DNA of 64,000 nucleotides from Candidatus Baltobacteraceae bacterium (GCA_036488875.1 DASXGW010000004.1:496001-560000); one strand, 5' to 3'. Positions 16,713 to 24,201 are shown, numbered from the stretch's first letter. Numbers and translations are program-made. Notes: generated by a model from the letters alone, not told the origin.

Positions 16713-17933
16713 ATGAAACGCGGTAACTTTCTCCTCGGAACGATCTCCGGACTCACGGTCTCCGCGACGGCCAATCACGTCTTCGCGCGCGCTCTCGCGC
16801 AGACGCCGCTGGCGGGGCTGCCGGGTTCGCAAGGCCGCTGCCTGGTGCTGATCAACTTGGGCGGTGGAAACGACGGCCTCAACTGCGTCGTTCCGCACGG
16901 CGATCAGCGCTACTACAACCTGCGCCCCACATTGGCCATCTCGCAATCCGAGGTGCTCGCGATCGACGCGCACATGGGCCTCAATCCCAAGATGTCCGCG
17001 TTCAAGTCGATGTACGATAAGGGCAACGTCGCGATCGTGCAAGGCGTCGGCTATCCGAATCCCGACTACTCGCATTTTCGTTCGACCGAGATTTGGCAGA
17101 CGGCCGCGCCCGACCGCTACGAGCACACCGGTTGGCTGGGACGCTATTTCGACGAAGCCGGATTGCCGCCGGACAACCTTTTCAACGGCGTCGCGATCTC
17201 GCAAACCGTTCCCGAAGTGCTCGCTTCGAACAAGACCGACATCCCGGCGATTCCCAATTCCGCGGGATACGGTTTGGCGTTCGACCGTTCGCCGGAGCTG
17301 AGCCAGGCGTTCAAACAAGACGCACGCGACGCGTCGTTGCCGTTTAAATCGCCGTATCTCGCGCACGTCATGGAGATCGAAGACCACGCGCAGCGCGGTT
17401 CGGAAGAGCTTCCGAAATTGATCGGCGGCTATAAGACCGACGCGTCGTATCCGGCGACGCCGCTCGGACGCAGCCTGGCACTGGCCGCGCAGATCGTCGG
17501 CAGCAATCTCGGCACGCGCGTCATCTATGTCGAGCACGCTTCGTTCGACACGCATCAAAATCAGCGGCCGGGTCAAGATCGCATGCTGATGCAGTTTTCC
17601 GATGCCATCTCGGCGTTCTATCAAGATCTCGCGGCTCACGGCAACGACAACCGCGTCCTGACGATGACCTTCAGTGAGTTCGGACGCCGCGTCGCGGAGA
17701 ACGCCAGCCGCGGCACCGATCACGGCCAAGCGTCCCCTCTCTTTCTCATCGGAGGCGGCGTGAAAGGCGGTCTCTACGGCGACGTGCCCGACCTCGGCAG
17801 CCTCGACAACGGAAACCTGCGCTGGACGACCGACTTCCGCAGCGTCTACGCCACCGTCCTCGAGCGATGGCTAGGGCGACCTGCGTCACCGGTTCTGGGT
17901 GGGGCGTTCCCGGCGATCCCGGTCCTGGCGTAA
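16713..17933 (+). CDS. DUF1501 family protein
   Basis: This 406-residue protein starts at ATG 16713, preceded by AGGGAAG. The N-terminus MKRGNFLLGTISGLTVSATANHVFARALAQ is a signal-like segment. The DUF1501 core is clear: VLINLGGGNDGLNCVVPHGDQRYYNLRP, YPNPDYSHFRSTEIWQTA, VIYVEHASFDTHQNQRPGQDRMLMQF, MTFSEFGRRVAENASRGTDHGQASPLFLIGGGV. The fold is related to alkaline phosphatase/sulfatases, but activity is not established. It is the second gene of the DUF1800-DUF1501 operon and is exported while its partner apparently is not. The upstream part of the reading frame before 16713 overlaps DUF1800 and looks non-coding. Confidence 0.92.
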   Translation: MKRGNFLLGTISGLTVSATANHVFARALAQTPLAGLPGSQGRCLVLINLGGGNDGLNCVVPHGDQRYYNLRPTLAISQSEVLAIDAHMGLNPKMSAFKSMYDKGNVAIVQGVGYPNPDYSHFRSTEIWQTAAPDRYEHTGWLGRYFDEAGLPPDNLFNGVAISQTVPEVLASNKTDIPAIPNSAGYGLAFDRSPELSQAFKQDARDASLPFKSPYLAHVMEIEDHAQRGSEELPKLIGGYKTDASYPATPLGRSLALAAQIVGSNLGTRVIYVEHASFDTHQNQRPGQDRMLMQFSDAISAFYQDLAAHGNDNRVLTMTFSEFGRRVAENASRGTDHGQASPLFLIGGGVKGGLYGDVPDLGSLDNGNLRWTTDFRSVYATVLERWLGRPASPVLGGAFPAIPVLA

Positions 17934-17965
17934 ATCTCCGACTTTTCACACAGGTGTAGGTTTGG

Positions 17966-17990
17966 TTGGGGTGCAATGAACCGACCCCAA
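17966..17990. promoter_or_regulatory. inverted repeat overlapping the padR start
   Basis: TTGGGGT (17966-17972) and ACCCCAA (17984-17990) form perfect 7-base arms around an 11-base spacer; the last A is the first base of the presumed ATG. This position suits an autoregulatory operator or an RNA hairpin hiding the start. Confidence 0.5.
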
Positions 17991-18400
17991 TGAGACCCAC
18001 TGCTGATCGGGTGATATCGATTGGCGCGCGCGAAAGCGGCCTTCCGCCGAAGGGGACGCCAAAAAACTATCTCATGGCGTGGCTGCTGGTCATGCTTGCC
18101 GATCACCACTTGCACGGATACGAAATCACCAAAGAACTCAACGAGAAGTTCGATATCGTAACCGACGCCGGCACCGTGTATCGGGCGCTGCGTCAGCTCG
18201 AGCGCGACGGGTACATCTCGTCCTGGTGGGATCCAAAAGAGCAAGGACCGGCGCGGCGGTTCTACGCGCTGACGGAATCGGGCAACGCTGCGCTGCGGAT
18301 GTGGAGCGAAGCGCTCGACGCGTACCGCACGAATCTCGAGACGTTCTTCGCGCTGTACGAACATCGTCACGAGTTGTCGACCGCAGTCAAACACGCCTGA
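17990..18400 (+). CDS. PadR family transcriptional regulator
   Basis: This protein is about 136 residues long from ATG 17990 (a TTG at 17966 is in frame but lies inside the inverted repeat). The winged-helix core is visible: MAWLLVMLADHHLHGYEITKELNEKF, then TDAGTVYRALRQLERDGYISSWW and the wing ARRFYALTESGNAALRMW, followed by a C-terminal dimerisation helix. PadR proteins repress small target sets in response to phenolic acids, drugs or unknown ligands. Its TGA overlaps a CTG that appears to start the metallo-hydrolase, so padR, the hydrolase and an acetyltransferase form one coupled set. The inverted repeat at its start suggests self-regulation. Confidence 0.9.
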   Translation: MRPTADRVISIGARESGLPPKGTPKNYLMAWLLVMLADHHLHGYEITKELNEKFDIVTDAGTVYRALRQLERDGYISSWWDPKEQGPARRFYALTESGNAALRMWSEALDAYRTNLETFFALYEHRHELSTAVKHA

Positions 18401-19194
18401 ACTCTTCGATACTTTTTCTCGGTAGCGGTGGTGCGCGTTTCGTCGTCGCGCGTCAGCTTCGCGCGTCCGGCGGTATGTGGATGCGCTTCGGCACGACGCA
18501 GATTCACGTCGATCCCGGCCCGGGCGCTCTCGTGCGCGCGCTTTCGCACGTGCCGCCCTGCAATCCGCGCGAGCTCGAGGCGATCGTGCTTTCGCACAAG
18601 CACCTCGATCACGCCGGCGACGTCAACGCGCTGATCGAAGCGATGACGTCGGGCGGCTTTCGCCGCCGCGGCGCGCTGATGGCGCCGCCCGACGCGTTCG
18701 AAGGCGAGCCGGTCGTGCTGCCCTACGCGCAGCAGTTCGTGCAGCGTCTCGAGCGCCTCGCGCCAAGCGGCGGCCCGTATCACATCGGCCCGGTCGAGCT
18801 GCGCACGTCGATGGCGCACGTGCACGCCGTGCAAACCTACGGCCTGCACTTCGCGTACGAAGGATTGCGCGTGGCGTACCTGCCGTGCGGGCGCTACTTC
18901 GACGAGCTCGCCGGCGACTACGCGCGTCGCAATCCCGATGTGCTGATCGTCAACGTCTTGCGCTTCCGCGACGAGATGAACGTCGATCATCTCACGTGGG
19001 AAGACGCGCGCAGCATCGCGCTGGAAATCCGCCCCAAGGTGACCGTTTTTCAGCATTTCGGAACGAAGATGCTCGAGGCCGGCCCGGAGCGGCTCGCGCA
19101 GGAGCTCGAGGACGAGATCGGGCGACGCGTGATCGCGGCTTACGACGGTTTGCGCTTAGATTTGGACACGGAAGTCGCCGCCGTTGGCGATTGA
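18397..19194 (+). CDS. metallo-beta-lactamase fold hydrolase, apparent CTG start
   Basis: This protein of about 265 residues opens SILFLGSGGARFVVARQ (first beta strand of the fold), has the metal motif VLSHKHLDHAGDVN (HxHxDH), and a later histidine in TVFQHFGTKM. No ATG, GTG or TTG precedes the first strand close by in this frame. The next ATG (in GGMWMRFG) would delete the essential strand. The CTG at 18397 overlaps the padR TGA as CTGA, the same 4-base geometry used by ATGA and GTGA junctions elsewhere here, so CTG is the best start. The hydrolysed substrate is unknown. The 3' end overlaps the next acetyltransferase by 11 bases. Confidence 0.8.
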   Translation: MNSSILFLGSGGARFVVARQLRASGGMWMRFGTTQIHVDPGPGALVRALSHVPPCNPRELEAIVLSHKHLDHAGDVNALIEAMTSGGFRRRGALMAPPDAFEGEPVVLPYAQQFVQRLERLAPSGGPYHIGPVELRTSMAHVHAVQTYGLHFAYEGLRVAYLPCGRYFDELAGDYARRNPDVLIVNVLRFRDEMNVDHLTWEDARSIALEIRPKVTVFQHFGTKMLEAGPERLAQELEDEIGRRVIAAYDGLRLDLDTEVAAVGD

Positions 19195-19609
19195 GATCCT
19201 ACGCGTGCAGCCCGATGCGGTTGCCGAGTTCTATCGCGGCGCCGAGCGGGAAGCGCTCAAAACGTTCTACGGCTTTTCCGTGATCTGGCACGAGCAGACG
19301 CACGATTTCGTCGCGCGCGACGGCGAGCGCGTCGTGGGCGCCGCGACGATTCGGATTTGCGCGTCGCTCGGGCACGTGGAAAAGGTCGCCGTCGCTGAAG
19401 ACGCGCGGCGCCACGGCGTCGGACGCCGGCTGCTCGACGCGGCCGACGACCTAGCGAAATACTATAACTGTCACAAGATGACGGTGCTGGTCCCGCATCG
19501 CAGCGCGGCTCAGGAGTTCTTCGAGGCGTGCGGCTATCGCGAGGAAGCCGTTTTGCCGCAGCACACGTTCAAGCTCGACATGACCGCGCTGCGCAAGTTC
19601 TTGCTCTAG
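19184..19609 (+). CDS. GNAT family N-acetyltransferase
   Basis: This 141-residue protein starts at TTG 19184 inside the end of the hydrolase gene. The GNAT core shows as GHVEKVAVAEDARRHGVGRRLLDAADDLA (acetyl-CoA binding R/Q-x-x-G-x-G/A motif: RRHGVG) and KMTVLVPHRSAAQEFFEACGYREE. The substrate is unknown; it may be the enzyme controlled by the PadR regulator two genes upstream. The stop overlaps the opposite-strand stop as CTAG. Confidence 0.85.
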   Translation: MAIEILRVQPDAVAEFYRGAEREALKTFYGFSVIWHEQTHDFVARDGERVVGAATIRICASLGHVEKVAVAEDARRHGVGRRLLDAADDLAKYYNCHKMTVLVPHRSAAQEFFEACGYREEAVLPQHTFKLDMTALRKFLL

Positions 19610-20850
19610 CGCGGCGGAGGCTGGTTCGGATGATTGTTCTGGTGCCGCTCTTCCCGGCGCTCTTGGTGCTGCTCTTGACGTTGGCCGTGTTGTTGCTGCG
19701 GCGGCGGCGCATATTGGCGCGGCGGCGGCGCGTATTGACGCTGCGGCGGCGCGTACTGACGCTGCGGCGGCGCGTATTGTCCCTGCGGCGGAACGTATCC
19801 GCGCGGCGGCCCGGGAGCGTATTGACCCGGCGCACCGGGATATTGCGGGGCGAAGCGCGTCGTCACCGGCGCGCGCACGAAGCCGCCGGCACGATTTCCG
19901 CGCAACTCCGCTTGAAACTGCGGATGCGCGTTGAGCGAGCCGTTGTAGAGATACACCGAACCGTCGCGACTGGTCGCGGTAACGACGGGACCGCCGCCTT
20001 CGACTTGGGCTTGGGTCGTGTTTTCGTTGCCGCGCAGTTGCGTGCCGTTCGAGAAGTTCGACATCACGCGGCCGCTCTCGCTGTGGGCGCCGATCTGCGC
20101 GGCGCCGCGAACGCCGAGCGCCACGTTGCCGTGCTCTGAGTCAAAGCGCGCGAGTCCCGGCTCGAACGATCCGTTGTTGTAGACGATCGATCCGTACCGG
20201 CTCGTCGCTTCGATTTGGTGCGACGTGCAGTTGTTGAAGATCATGTTGCTCGTCGCGCTGCGCGCGCGCAGGCGGTCGAAATTCGAATCGGTCGCGACGA
20301 TGCGGCCTTTGAGCGACTCGAGGTACCCGCTGCCGCTGACGCGGTTGAGAAAGATGCCGCCGCTGTGCGCTTGCGCCCAGAAAACGCCGCGATAGTCGTT
20401 GAGCGTCACGCGGCCTTTGTCGACGTGCGCCATCACGAGCGCCGTGCCGCGCGGAACCGTGATCGTCGTGTTGCCGTTGCCGCGCGCGCTGATGCCGTCG
20501 TGTTGCTGACCTTGGAGCGGCGGGAGCACGAACGGTTCGGCCGGCAGCGAGACCGGGCCGTACGCCGTTTGAACCGTGTGCGAACCGCCTGGAAGCTGCC
20601 GCTGGATGTACGGATCCACGGCGTTGGGTTCCAGATGCTGCACTTGAACCGTCCCGTCGGCGCTGACTTGCACGTCGGGGCGATCCCACGTCTGCACGGT
20701 GACGTTGCCGGTTCCCAGCTGCACGTCGACGACGGGGTTCGGCCCAACGGCGATCTGCTCGTCGGCGCGCGCTTGCGCCGCGAGGGTCGTCGCCCAACAG
20801 GACAGGGCGAGGAGGAAGGTCGCCGCTCCACGCCACCATTGGTTCCGCAC
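19606..20850 (-). CDS. exported DUF4097-like beta-repeat protein with Q/P/Y-rich repeat tail
   Basis: This protein is about 414 residues from GTG 20850, or 426 from the ATG at 20886 that overlaps the kinase stop. A signal peptide (RNQWWRGAATFLLALSCWATTLAAQARA) argues for 20850, and TACAAT lies 6 bases before it. The middle (VVDVQLGTGNVTVQTWDRPDVQV, then repeated short strands such as SGSGYLESLKGRIVATDS and STSRYGSIVYNNGS-type segments) resembles DUF4097/adhesin-like parallel beta repeats. The last 100 residues carry four copies of QYAPP(Q/P)R and then a Gln/His/Arg-rich end, low complexity and probably extended. It is the last gene of the sigma-membrane partner-regulator-kinase array, so it is probably their target or sensor partner at the envelope. 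Confidence 0.75.
   Translation of the reverse strand: MRNQWWRGAATFLLALSCWATTLAAQARADEQIAVGPNPVVDVQLGTGNVTVQTWDRPDVQVSADGTVQVQHLEPNAVDPYIQRQLPGGSHTVQTAYGPVSLPAEPFVLPPLQGQQHDGISARGNGNTTITVPRGTALVMAHVDKGRVTLNDYRGVFWAQAHSGGIFLNRVSGSGYLESLKGRIVATDSNFDRLRARSATSNMIFNNCTSHQIEATSRYGSIVYNNGSFEPGLARFDSEHGNVALGVRGAAQIGAHSESGRVMSNFSNGTQLRGNENTTQAQVEGGGPVVTATSRDGSVYLYNGSLNAHPQFQAELRGNRAGGFVRAPVTTRFAPQYPGAPGQYAPGPPRGYVPPQGQYAPPQRQYAPPQRQYAPPPRQYAPPPQQQHGQRQEQHQERREERHQNNHPNQPPPR
19692..19796. repeat. five tandem 21-bp units inside the DUF4097-like gene
   Basis: Units begin at 19692, 19713, 19734, 19755 and 19776 and are 21 bp each, differing at a few bases. They encode the heptad QYAPPQR and variants on the minus strand. 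Copy number may vary between strains by slippage. It is not a CRISPR, since there are no spacers. Confidence 0.85.
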
Positions 20851-20856
20851 GGACTC

Positions 20857-20862
20857 ATTGTA
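20857..20862 (-). promoter_or_regulatory. putative -10 element before the DUF4097-like gene
   Basis: On the minus strand TACAAT is followed after 6 bases by the GTG at 20850. It would allow a leaderless internal transcript of this gene separate from the kinase. It may instead be chance within the kinase-adjacent sequence. Confidence 0.4.
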
Positions 20863-20882
20863 TCGGCGGCCGGCTGGGGTCA

Positions 20883-22310
20883 TCATTGGGAATCCGCTAG
20901 AGGTGCCGTCATGCGGGGGAGGGTCACGGTAAACAGGGCACCGCCCGCCGGGCTGCGGGCCACCGAGACCTCGCCGTTGTGCACGCGAGCGATCGAGCGG
21001 ACGATCGCCAGTCCGAGGCCGGTCCCCGGCACGGTCCGCGAGCGCGCCTTGTCTGCCCGGTAGAAACGATCGAAGACGTGGGGCAGCTCCTCGGTCGGAA
21101 TCCCCGGCCCGCTGTCGCCGACCTCCACCCAAGCGCGCCCTTCGTCGCCCCCCACGCGGACGTCGACGCCGCCCTTTTCGGTGAACTTGATGGCGTTGTC
21201 GACGAGATTGGAAACGAGCTGGCGCAGCAGTCCCGGCTCGCCGTACACCGTCGGCGTGGCCTGGTGCTCGAACTCGAGCGTGAGGTGCTTTTCGGCCGCG
21301 CGCGGTTCGGCACCGCGCACGACTTCGTTAGCGACTTGCGCTAACGACGTCGGTTCTTTGGGAATGTCGTCGCCGCGATCGGCCTTCGCCAAGGTCAGCA
21401 TGCCGTTGACCATCGCAGCCAGCTGCGCGCTCTCTCCCGCGATCGTTTCGAGACTTTCACGCAGCACCGCCGGATCGCGATCGCCCCAGCGCATCAGCAT
21501 CTGTGCGTTGGCGTTGATCGACGTCAGCGGCGTTTTGAGCTCGTGCGACGCGTCCGAGATGAACTGCCGCTCGCGCGCGAACGCTTCGGATAGACGCTGC
21601 AGCAGGTCGTCGAAGCTTTCGGCCAGCTTGCCGATCTCGTCGGTCCGCCGGCGGTGATGCGAGCCGAGCCGGCGATCGAGTCCCTCCGAACCGATCTTCC
21701 GCATGGCGTCGGAGAGCTCGTTGATCGGCGTGGTGGCTTGCGACGCGAGCACGATCGAAAAGATCACGACGGCGAGCGCAGCCGCGCCGAGCGTGATCGC
21801 GATGGCGCGTATCGCGCGCGCAAACGTCAGATTGAGCGTGTCGATTGGTTCGGCGACGTGAATGACGGCGGAGCTCCCGCCTTCGTGCACGTAGCGATCT
21901 TCCACTAAGAACGGTCGCCCGCCGATGGCGATTTGCCGATACGCGGTATCGTGCTTGGCGTTTACGGACGGATTCGTTGGGATCGTGTCGTCGCCGAGGT
22001 TGGTGCTTCTTGCCAGCAGGTAGCCGTCTCGGGCACGATCGACCTGGATGAACGTGTTCGCGGAGCTCCAGTTGGCGAGATTCGCGCTGCTGAGGATGAA
22101 CTGAAGCGATTGCGACGAGCTGTCTTCGGTGACGAAGGGATTAGCCGACGTGGAAAACTGCACGATCGAGCGCATCGTCGAGTTGACCGACACCTTGACT
22201 TGGTCGTAGAGAATGCCTTGCAGCCGCCACGCGATGATGCCGCTGGTCAGCGCGAGCACCACGATCAGCAGCGTCGCGTACCAAACGGCGATCCGCCATT
22301 TTAAAGACAT
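20883..22310 (-). CDS. sensor histidine kinase
   Basis: This 475-residue protein has two membrane helices (IAVWYATLLIVVLALTSGIIAW at the start; AIAITLGAAALAVVIFSIVLAS near 170-190) flanking an extracytoplasmic sensor loop of about 140 residues. HAMP follows, then the phosphorylation box ISDASHELKTPLTSINANAQML with His256, and the ATPase with N (LVDNAIKFTEKGG), G1 (VGDSGPGIP), F (FDRFYRADKA) and G2 (GTGLGLAIV) boxes. All catalytic motifs are intact. It is the partner of the response regulator encoded 8 bases upstream. Its TGA overlaps an ATG of the next gene. Clustering with an ECF sigma factor and DUF4097 proteins points to envelope sensing. Confidence 0.95.
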   Translation of the reverse strand: MSLKWRIAVWYATLLIVVLALTSGIIAWRLQGILYDQVKVSVNSTMRSIVQFSTSANPFVTEDSSSQSLQFILSSANLANWSSANTFIQVDRARDGYLLARSTNLGDDTIPTNPSVNAKHDTAYRQIAIGGRPFLVEDRYVHEGGSSAVIHVAEPIDTLNLTFARAIRAIAITLGAAALAVVIFSIVLASQATTPINELSDAMRKIGSEGLDRRLGSHHRRRTDEIGKLAESFDDLLQRLSEAFARERQFISDASHELKTPLTSINANAQMLMRWGDRDPAVLRESLETIAGESAQLAAMVNGMLTLAKADRGDDIPKEPTSLAQVANEVVRGAEPRAAEKHLTLEFEHQATPTVYGEPGLLRQLVSNLVDNAIKFTEKGGVDVRVGGDEGRAWVEVGDSGPGIPTEELPHVFDRFYRADKARSRTVPGTGLGLAIVRSIARVHNGEVSVARSPAGGALFTVTLPRMTAPLADSQ

Positions 22311-22318
22311 TTAGGAGC

Positions 22319-22984
22319 CTAGTCTTTGATCGTGTAACCGACTCCGCGAACGGTCGTGATGAGCTTGTCGTCGAAGCCGTCGTCGATCTTGCCTCGCAAG
22401 TAGCGGATGTACACGTCGATCAAGTTGGAATCGCCCAAAAAATCGCTGCCCCACACGCCGTTGAAGAGCTCGTCGCGCGTGTGGACTTTGTTGCGGTGCA
22501 GCAGCAGGTACTCGAGCAGCGCGTACTCCTTGGCCGTGAGCGCGATCGGCTTCCCGCCGCGCTGGACTTCGTGGCGATCGCGGTCCATGATCACGTCGCG
22601 ATATTCGATGACGTTGGTTTGCGGCGAACGCTCGCGCAGCCGCGCGCGAACGCGCGCTAGAAGCTCTTCGGTCGAAAACGGTTTGGTGACGTAGTCGTCG
22701 GCGCCGACGTCCAAGCCGGCAACGCGATCGGGTACCCGGTCCTTGGCGGTGAGCATGATGATCGGCACCTTGCTCTTGGCGCGAATGCGCTTGCAAACTT
22801 CGATGCCGTCCATGCGCGGGAGCATCAAGTCGAGAACGACGAGATCGGGTTCCTTGAGGGCTTTTTCGAGACCGCTCAGTCCGTCGCGCGCGACGTCGAC
22901 TTCGTAGTTCTCGTGTTCGAGCTCGAGTTGCAGGACGCGGCTGATCGCCGCGTCGTCCTCGATGACGAGAATCTTATAGGGCAT
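22319..22984 (-). CDS. OmpR-family response regulator
   Basis: This 221-residue protein has a receiver domain with the acidic pair EDD near residue 10, phospho-acceptor Asp52 in LVVLDLMLPRMDG, Thr in IMLTAK and Lys in YVTKPF. A winged-helix DNA-binding domain follows (VIEYRDVIMDRDRHEVQRGG, LTAKEYALLEYLLLH, LIDVYIRYLRGKID, ITTVRGVGYTIKD). It is the cognate regulator of the kinase that follows. GATAAT lies 8 bases before its ATG, so it may have its own near-leaderless promoter at the end of the preceding gene. Confidence 0.95.
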   Translation of the reverse strand: MPYKILVIEDDAAISRVLQLELEHENYEVDVARDGLSGLEKALKEPDLVVLDLMLPRMDGIEVCKRIRAKSKVPIIMLTAKDRVPDRVAGLDVGADDYVTKPFSTEELLARVRARLRERSPQTNVIEYRDVIMDRDRHEVQRGGKPIALTAKEYALLEYLLLHRNKVHTRDELFNGVWGSDFLGDSNLIDVYIRYLRGKIDDGFDDKLITTVRGVGYTIKD

Positions 22985-22992
22985 GAAGCCGG

Positions 22993-22998
22993 ATTATC
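22993..22998 (-). promoter_or_regulatory. putative -10 element of the response regulator gene
   Basis: GATAAT on the minus strand is separated by 8 bases from ATG 22984 and overlaps the last codons of the upstream membrane-protein gene. It could start a transcript with at most one or two leader bases. Confidence 0.4.
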
Positions 22999-23374
22999 TG
23001 GCCCTCTGTCCTACCCTCTGCGAGGCGAGCGTAAAAGGTTGGGATCCGGTGAAAAACGTCAGCCAGAACGCCGTCGCGGCACCGGCCCCCAGCCAGGCCA
23101 AGGTCGTCACGTTCGAGAGCGGTCGCGCGACCGTCGAAACGATCGTTTCGATCGTGTGGACGAAGAGCGCTCCGCCGCCTATCGCGATCAGCGCGACGAG
23201 CCAAACGATAACGGCGGCCATCGCGCCGAAGAGCGTGACCTCCAAAACCGAGAACATCGGGGCCGGACGGTAAGCCGTCGCCGTGAGAATCGAAGCGCGT
23301 AGGTCGGCCGGCGGCTCCTCCAGCGGGAGCGCGAAGAGGGCCCGGTCGAGCGCGTCGTCGTCGCGGTACATCAT
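22994..23374 (-). CDS. small membrane protein, probable sigma-factor partner
   Basis: This 126-residue protein starts MMYRDDDALDRALFALPLEEPPADLRASIL, a short cytoplasmic helical region. Two membrane helices follow (VTLFGAMAAVIVWLVALIAIGGGALF; VTTLAWLGAGAATAFWLTFF). It starts inside the stop codon of the ECF sigma gene (ATGA overlap), the usual place for an anti-sigma factor. I see no zinc-binding HxxxCxxC of ZAS anti-sigma factors, so the anti-sigma role is inferred from position and topology only. Confidence 0.75.
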   Translation of the reverse strand: MMYRDDDALDRALFALPLEEPPADLRASILTATAYRPAPMFSVLEVTLFGAMAAVIVWLVALIAIGGGALFVHTIETIVSTVARPLSNVTTLAWLGAGAATAFWLTFFTGSQPFTLASQRVGQRAR

Positions 23375-23925
23375 TGGTCGGTTACCTCCGCCCCGCTCAG
23401 AAGCCTGCGCAGCTGCTCCTTCGCGCGGAATAAATGTGTTTTTACCGTACCCATCGGCAGTCCCAACACTTGCGCGATTTCCTCGTATTGACGGCCCTGC
23501 AAGTGATAGAGGGTGATGACCGTGCGGTATTTTTCGGGGAGTGCGTCGATCGCGGTCCGCAGCCGTTGGGCTTCGTCGAGCGCAATCGCTTGCTGCTCGG
23601 GTCCCGGCCCGGCGTCGGCGCGATCGGGCATCTCCTCACTAGAATAACGTTTGCGGCGGTTCAATCGGTCGCAGCAGGCGTGATAGGCGATTGCAAAGAT
23701 CCAGGTCGAGAACTTGGCACCCGGCTTAAAGGTCCGCAGGCTGCGAAAGGCCTTGAAGAACGCCTCTTGGGTGGCGTCCCGGGCCTCCTCGACGTCGTGC
23801 AGAGTGCGGAAAGCTAGGTGGTAGACCGCTCGGTCGTACCGCTCCACGAGTACGGCAAACGCGTCCGGGTTGCCCCGGACGGCCATAGCGACCAGGTCGC
23901 CATCGGCTGCTTCGGGCTGCGTCAC
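23371..23925 (-). CDS. ECF RNA polymerase sigma factor
   Basis: This protein is about 184 residues from GTG 23925 (MTQPEAADGDLVAMAVRGN); a TTG at 23937 is also possible, and longer starts run through an intergenic repeat. Region 2 is AFAVLVERYDRAVYHLAFRTLHDVEEARDATQEAFFKAFRSL with STWIFAIAYHACCDRLNRRKR. Region 4 is LPEKYRTVITLYHLQGRQYEEIAQVLGLPMGTVKTHLFRAKEQLRRLL. It heads a leftward array: sigma, membrane partner, response regulator, kinase, DUF4097-like protein. It lies back to back with a second array (24082-25617). Together they look like an envelope-stress regulon. Confidence 0.93.
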   Translation of the reverse strand: MTQPEAADGDLVAMAVRGNPDAFAVLVERYDRAVYHLAFRTLHDVEEARDATQEAFFKAFRSLRTFKPGAKFSTWIFAIAYHACCDRLNRRKRYSSEEMPDRADAGPGPEQQAIALDEAQRLRTAIDALPEKYRTVITLYHLQGRQYEEIAQVLGLPMGTVKTHLFRAKEQLRRLLSGAEVTDQ

Positions 23926-23985
23926 TTTCCTGTCCAAGAGAACTGCCGACACGCCCAAGGTACACGCGCGCGAGCGAATTGTTTC

Positions 23986-24035
23986 GCCCTTCGTTCCTCG
24001 ACTTCGGCGCTTCGCGCCTGCGCTCGGGATGACAG
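23986..24035. repeat. REP-like intergenic repeat (the 'CHPER' type)
   Basis: The sequence ends GCGCTCGGGATGACAGGATC and contains a small hairpin GGCGC-TTC-GCGCC (24006-24018). On the minus strand it reads in one frame as CHPERRREAPKSRNEGR, close to the mistranslated CHPERSEG-type peptides that mark a very widespread bacterial intergenic repeat. It sits between the divergent sigma array and the 24082 array. Spurious gene starts upstream of the sigma gene run through it. Confidence 0.7.
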
Positions 24036-24081
24036 GATCGGGCACGAAACATGGGGGGCGCGCCGGCCGTACCTAGGACAA

Positions 24082-24201
24082 ATGAACACGCACCTCCACT
24101 CCGCCCCGTCCCCGCGCCCGACCTTCGACTTTAGCTGGCGCTCCGGCTTCGCCTTCGCCGCCCCCCGCGCGGCAAAGCCGCTGGGGTCCCCCCTACCGTG
24201 A
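24082..24201 (+). CDS. 39-residue ORF coupled to the DUF4097 gene
   Basis: The ATG at 24082 opens a 39-residue frame (MNTHLHSAPSPRPTFDFSWR, then a Gly/Ala/Phe and Pro-rich end). Its TGA overlaps the GTG of the DUF4097 gene (GTGA). The coding part contains a GCGGC-AAA-GCCGC hairpin and GGGGTCCCC close to its end. TACCTA is 6 bases before the ATG, a poor -10. It may be a small envelope peptide or a translational leader controlling the next gene. No homologue is recognised. Confidence 0.5.
   Translation: MNTHLHSAPSPRPTFDFSWRSGFAFAAPRAAKPLGSPLP

Noticed and set aside
19692-19796. Possible CRISPR-like array because of regular repeats
   Set aside because: The repeats are directly tandem with no unique spacers and lie in frame within a coding sequence.
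23726-24052. Extended N-terminus or separate ORF upstream of the sigma factor
   Set aside because: It translates a dispersed intergenic repeat (CHPER-type peptide). The sigma family starts near 23925.
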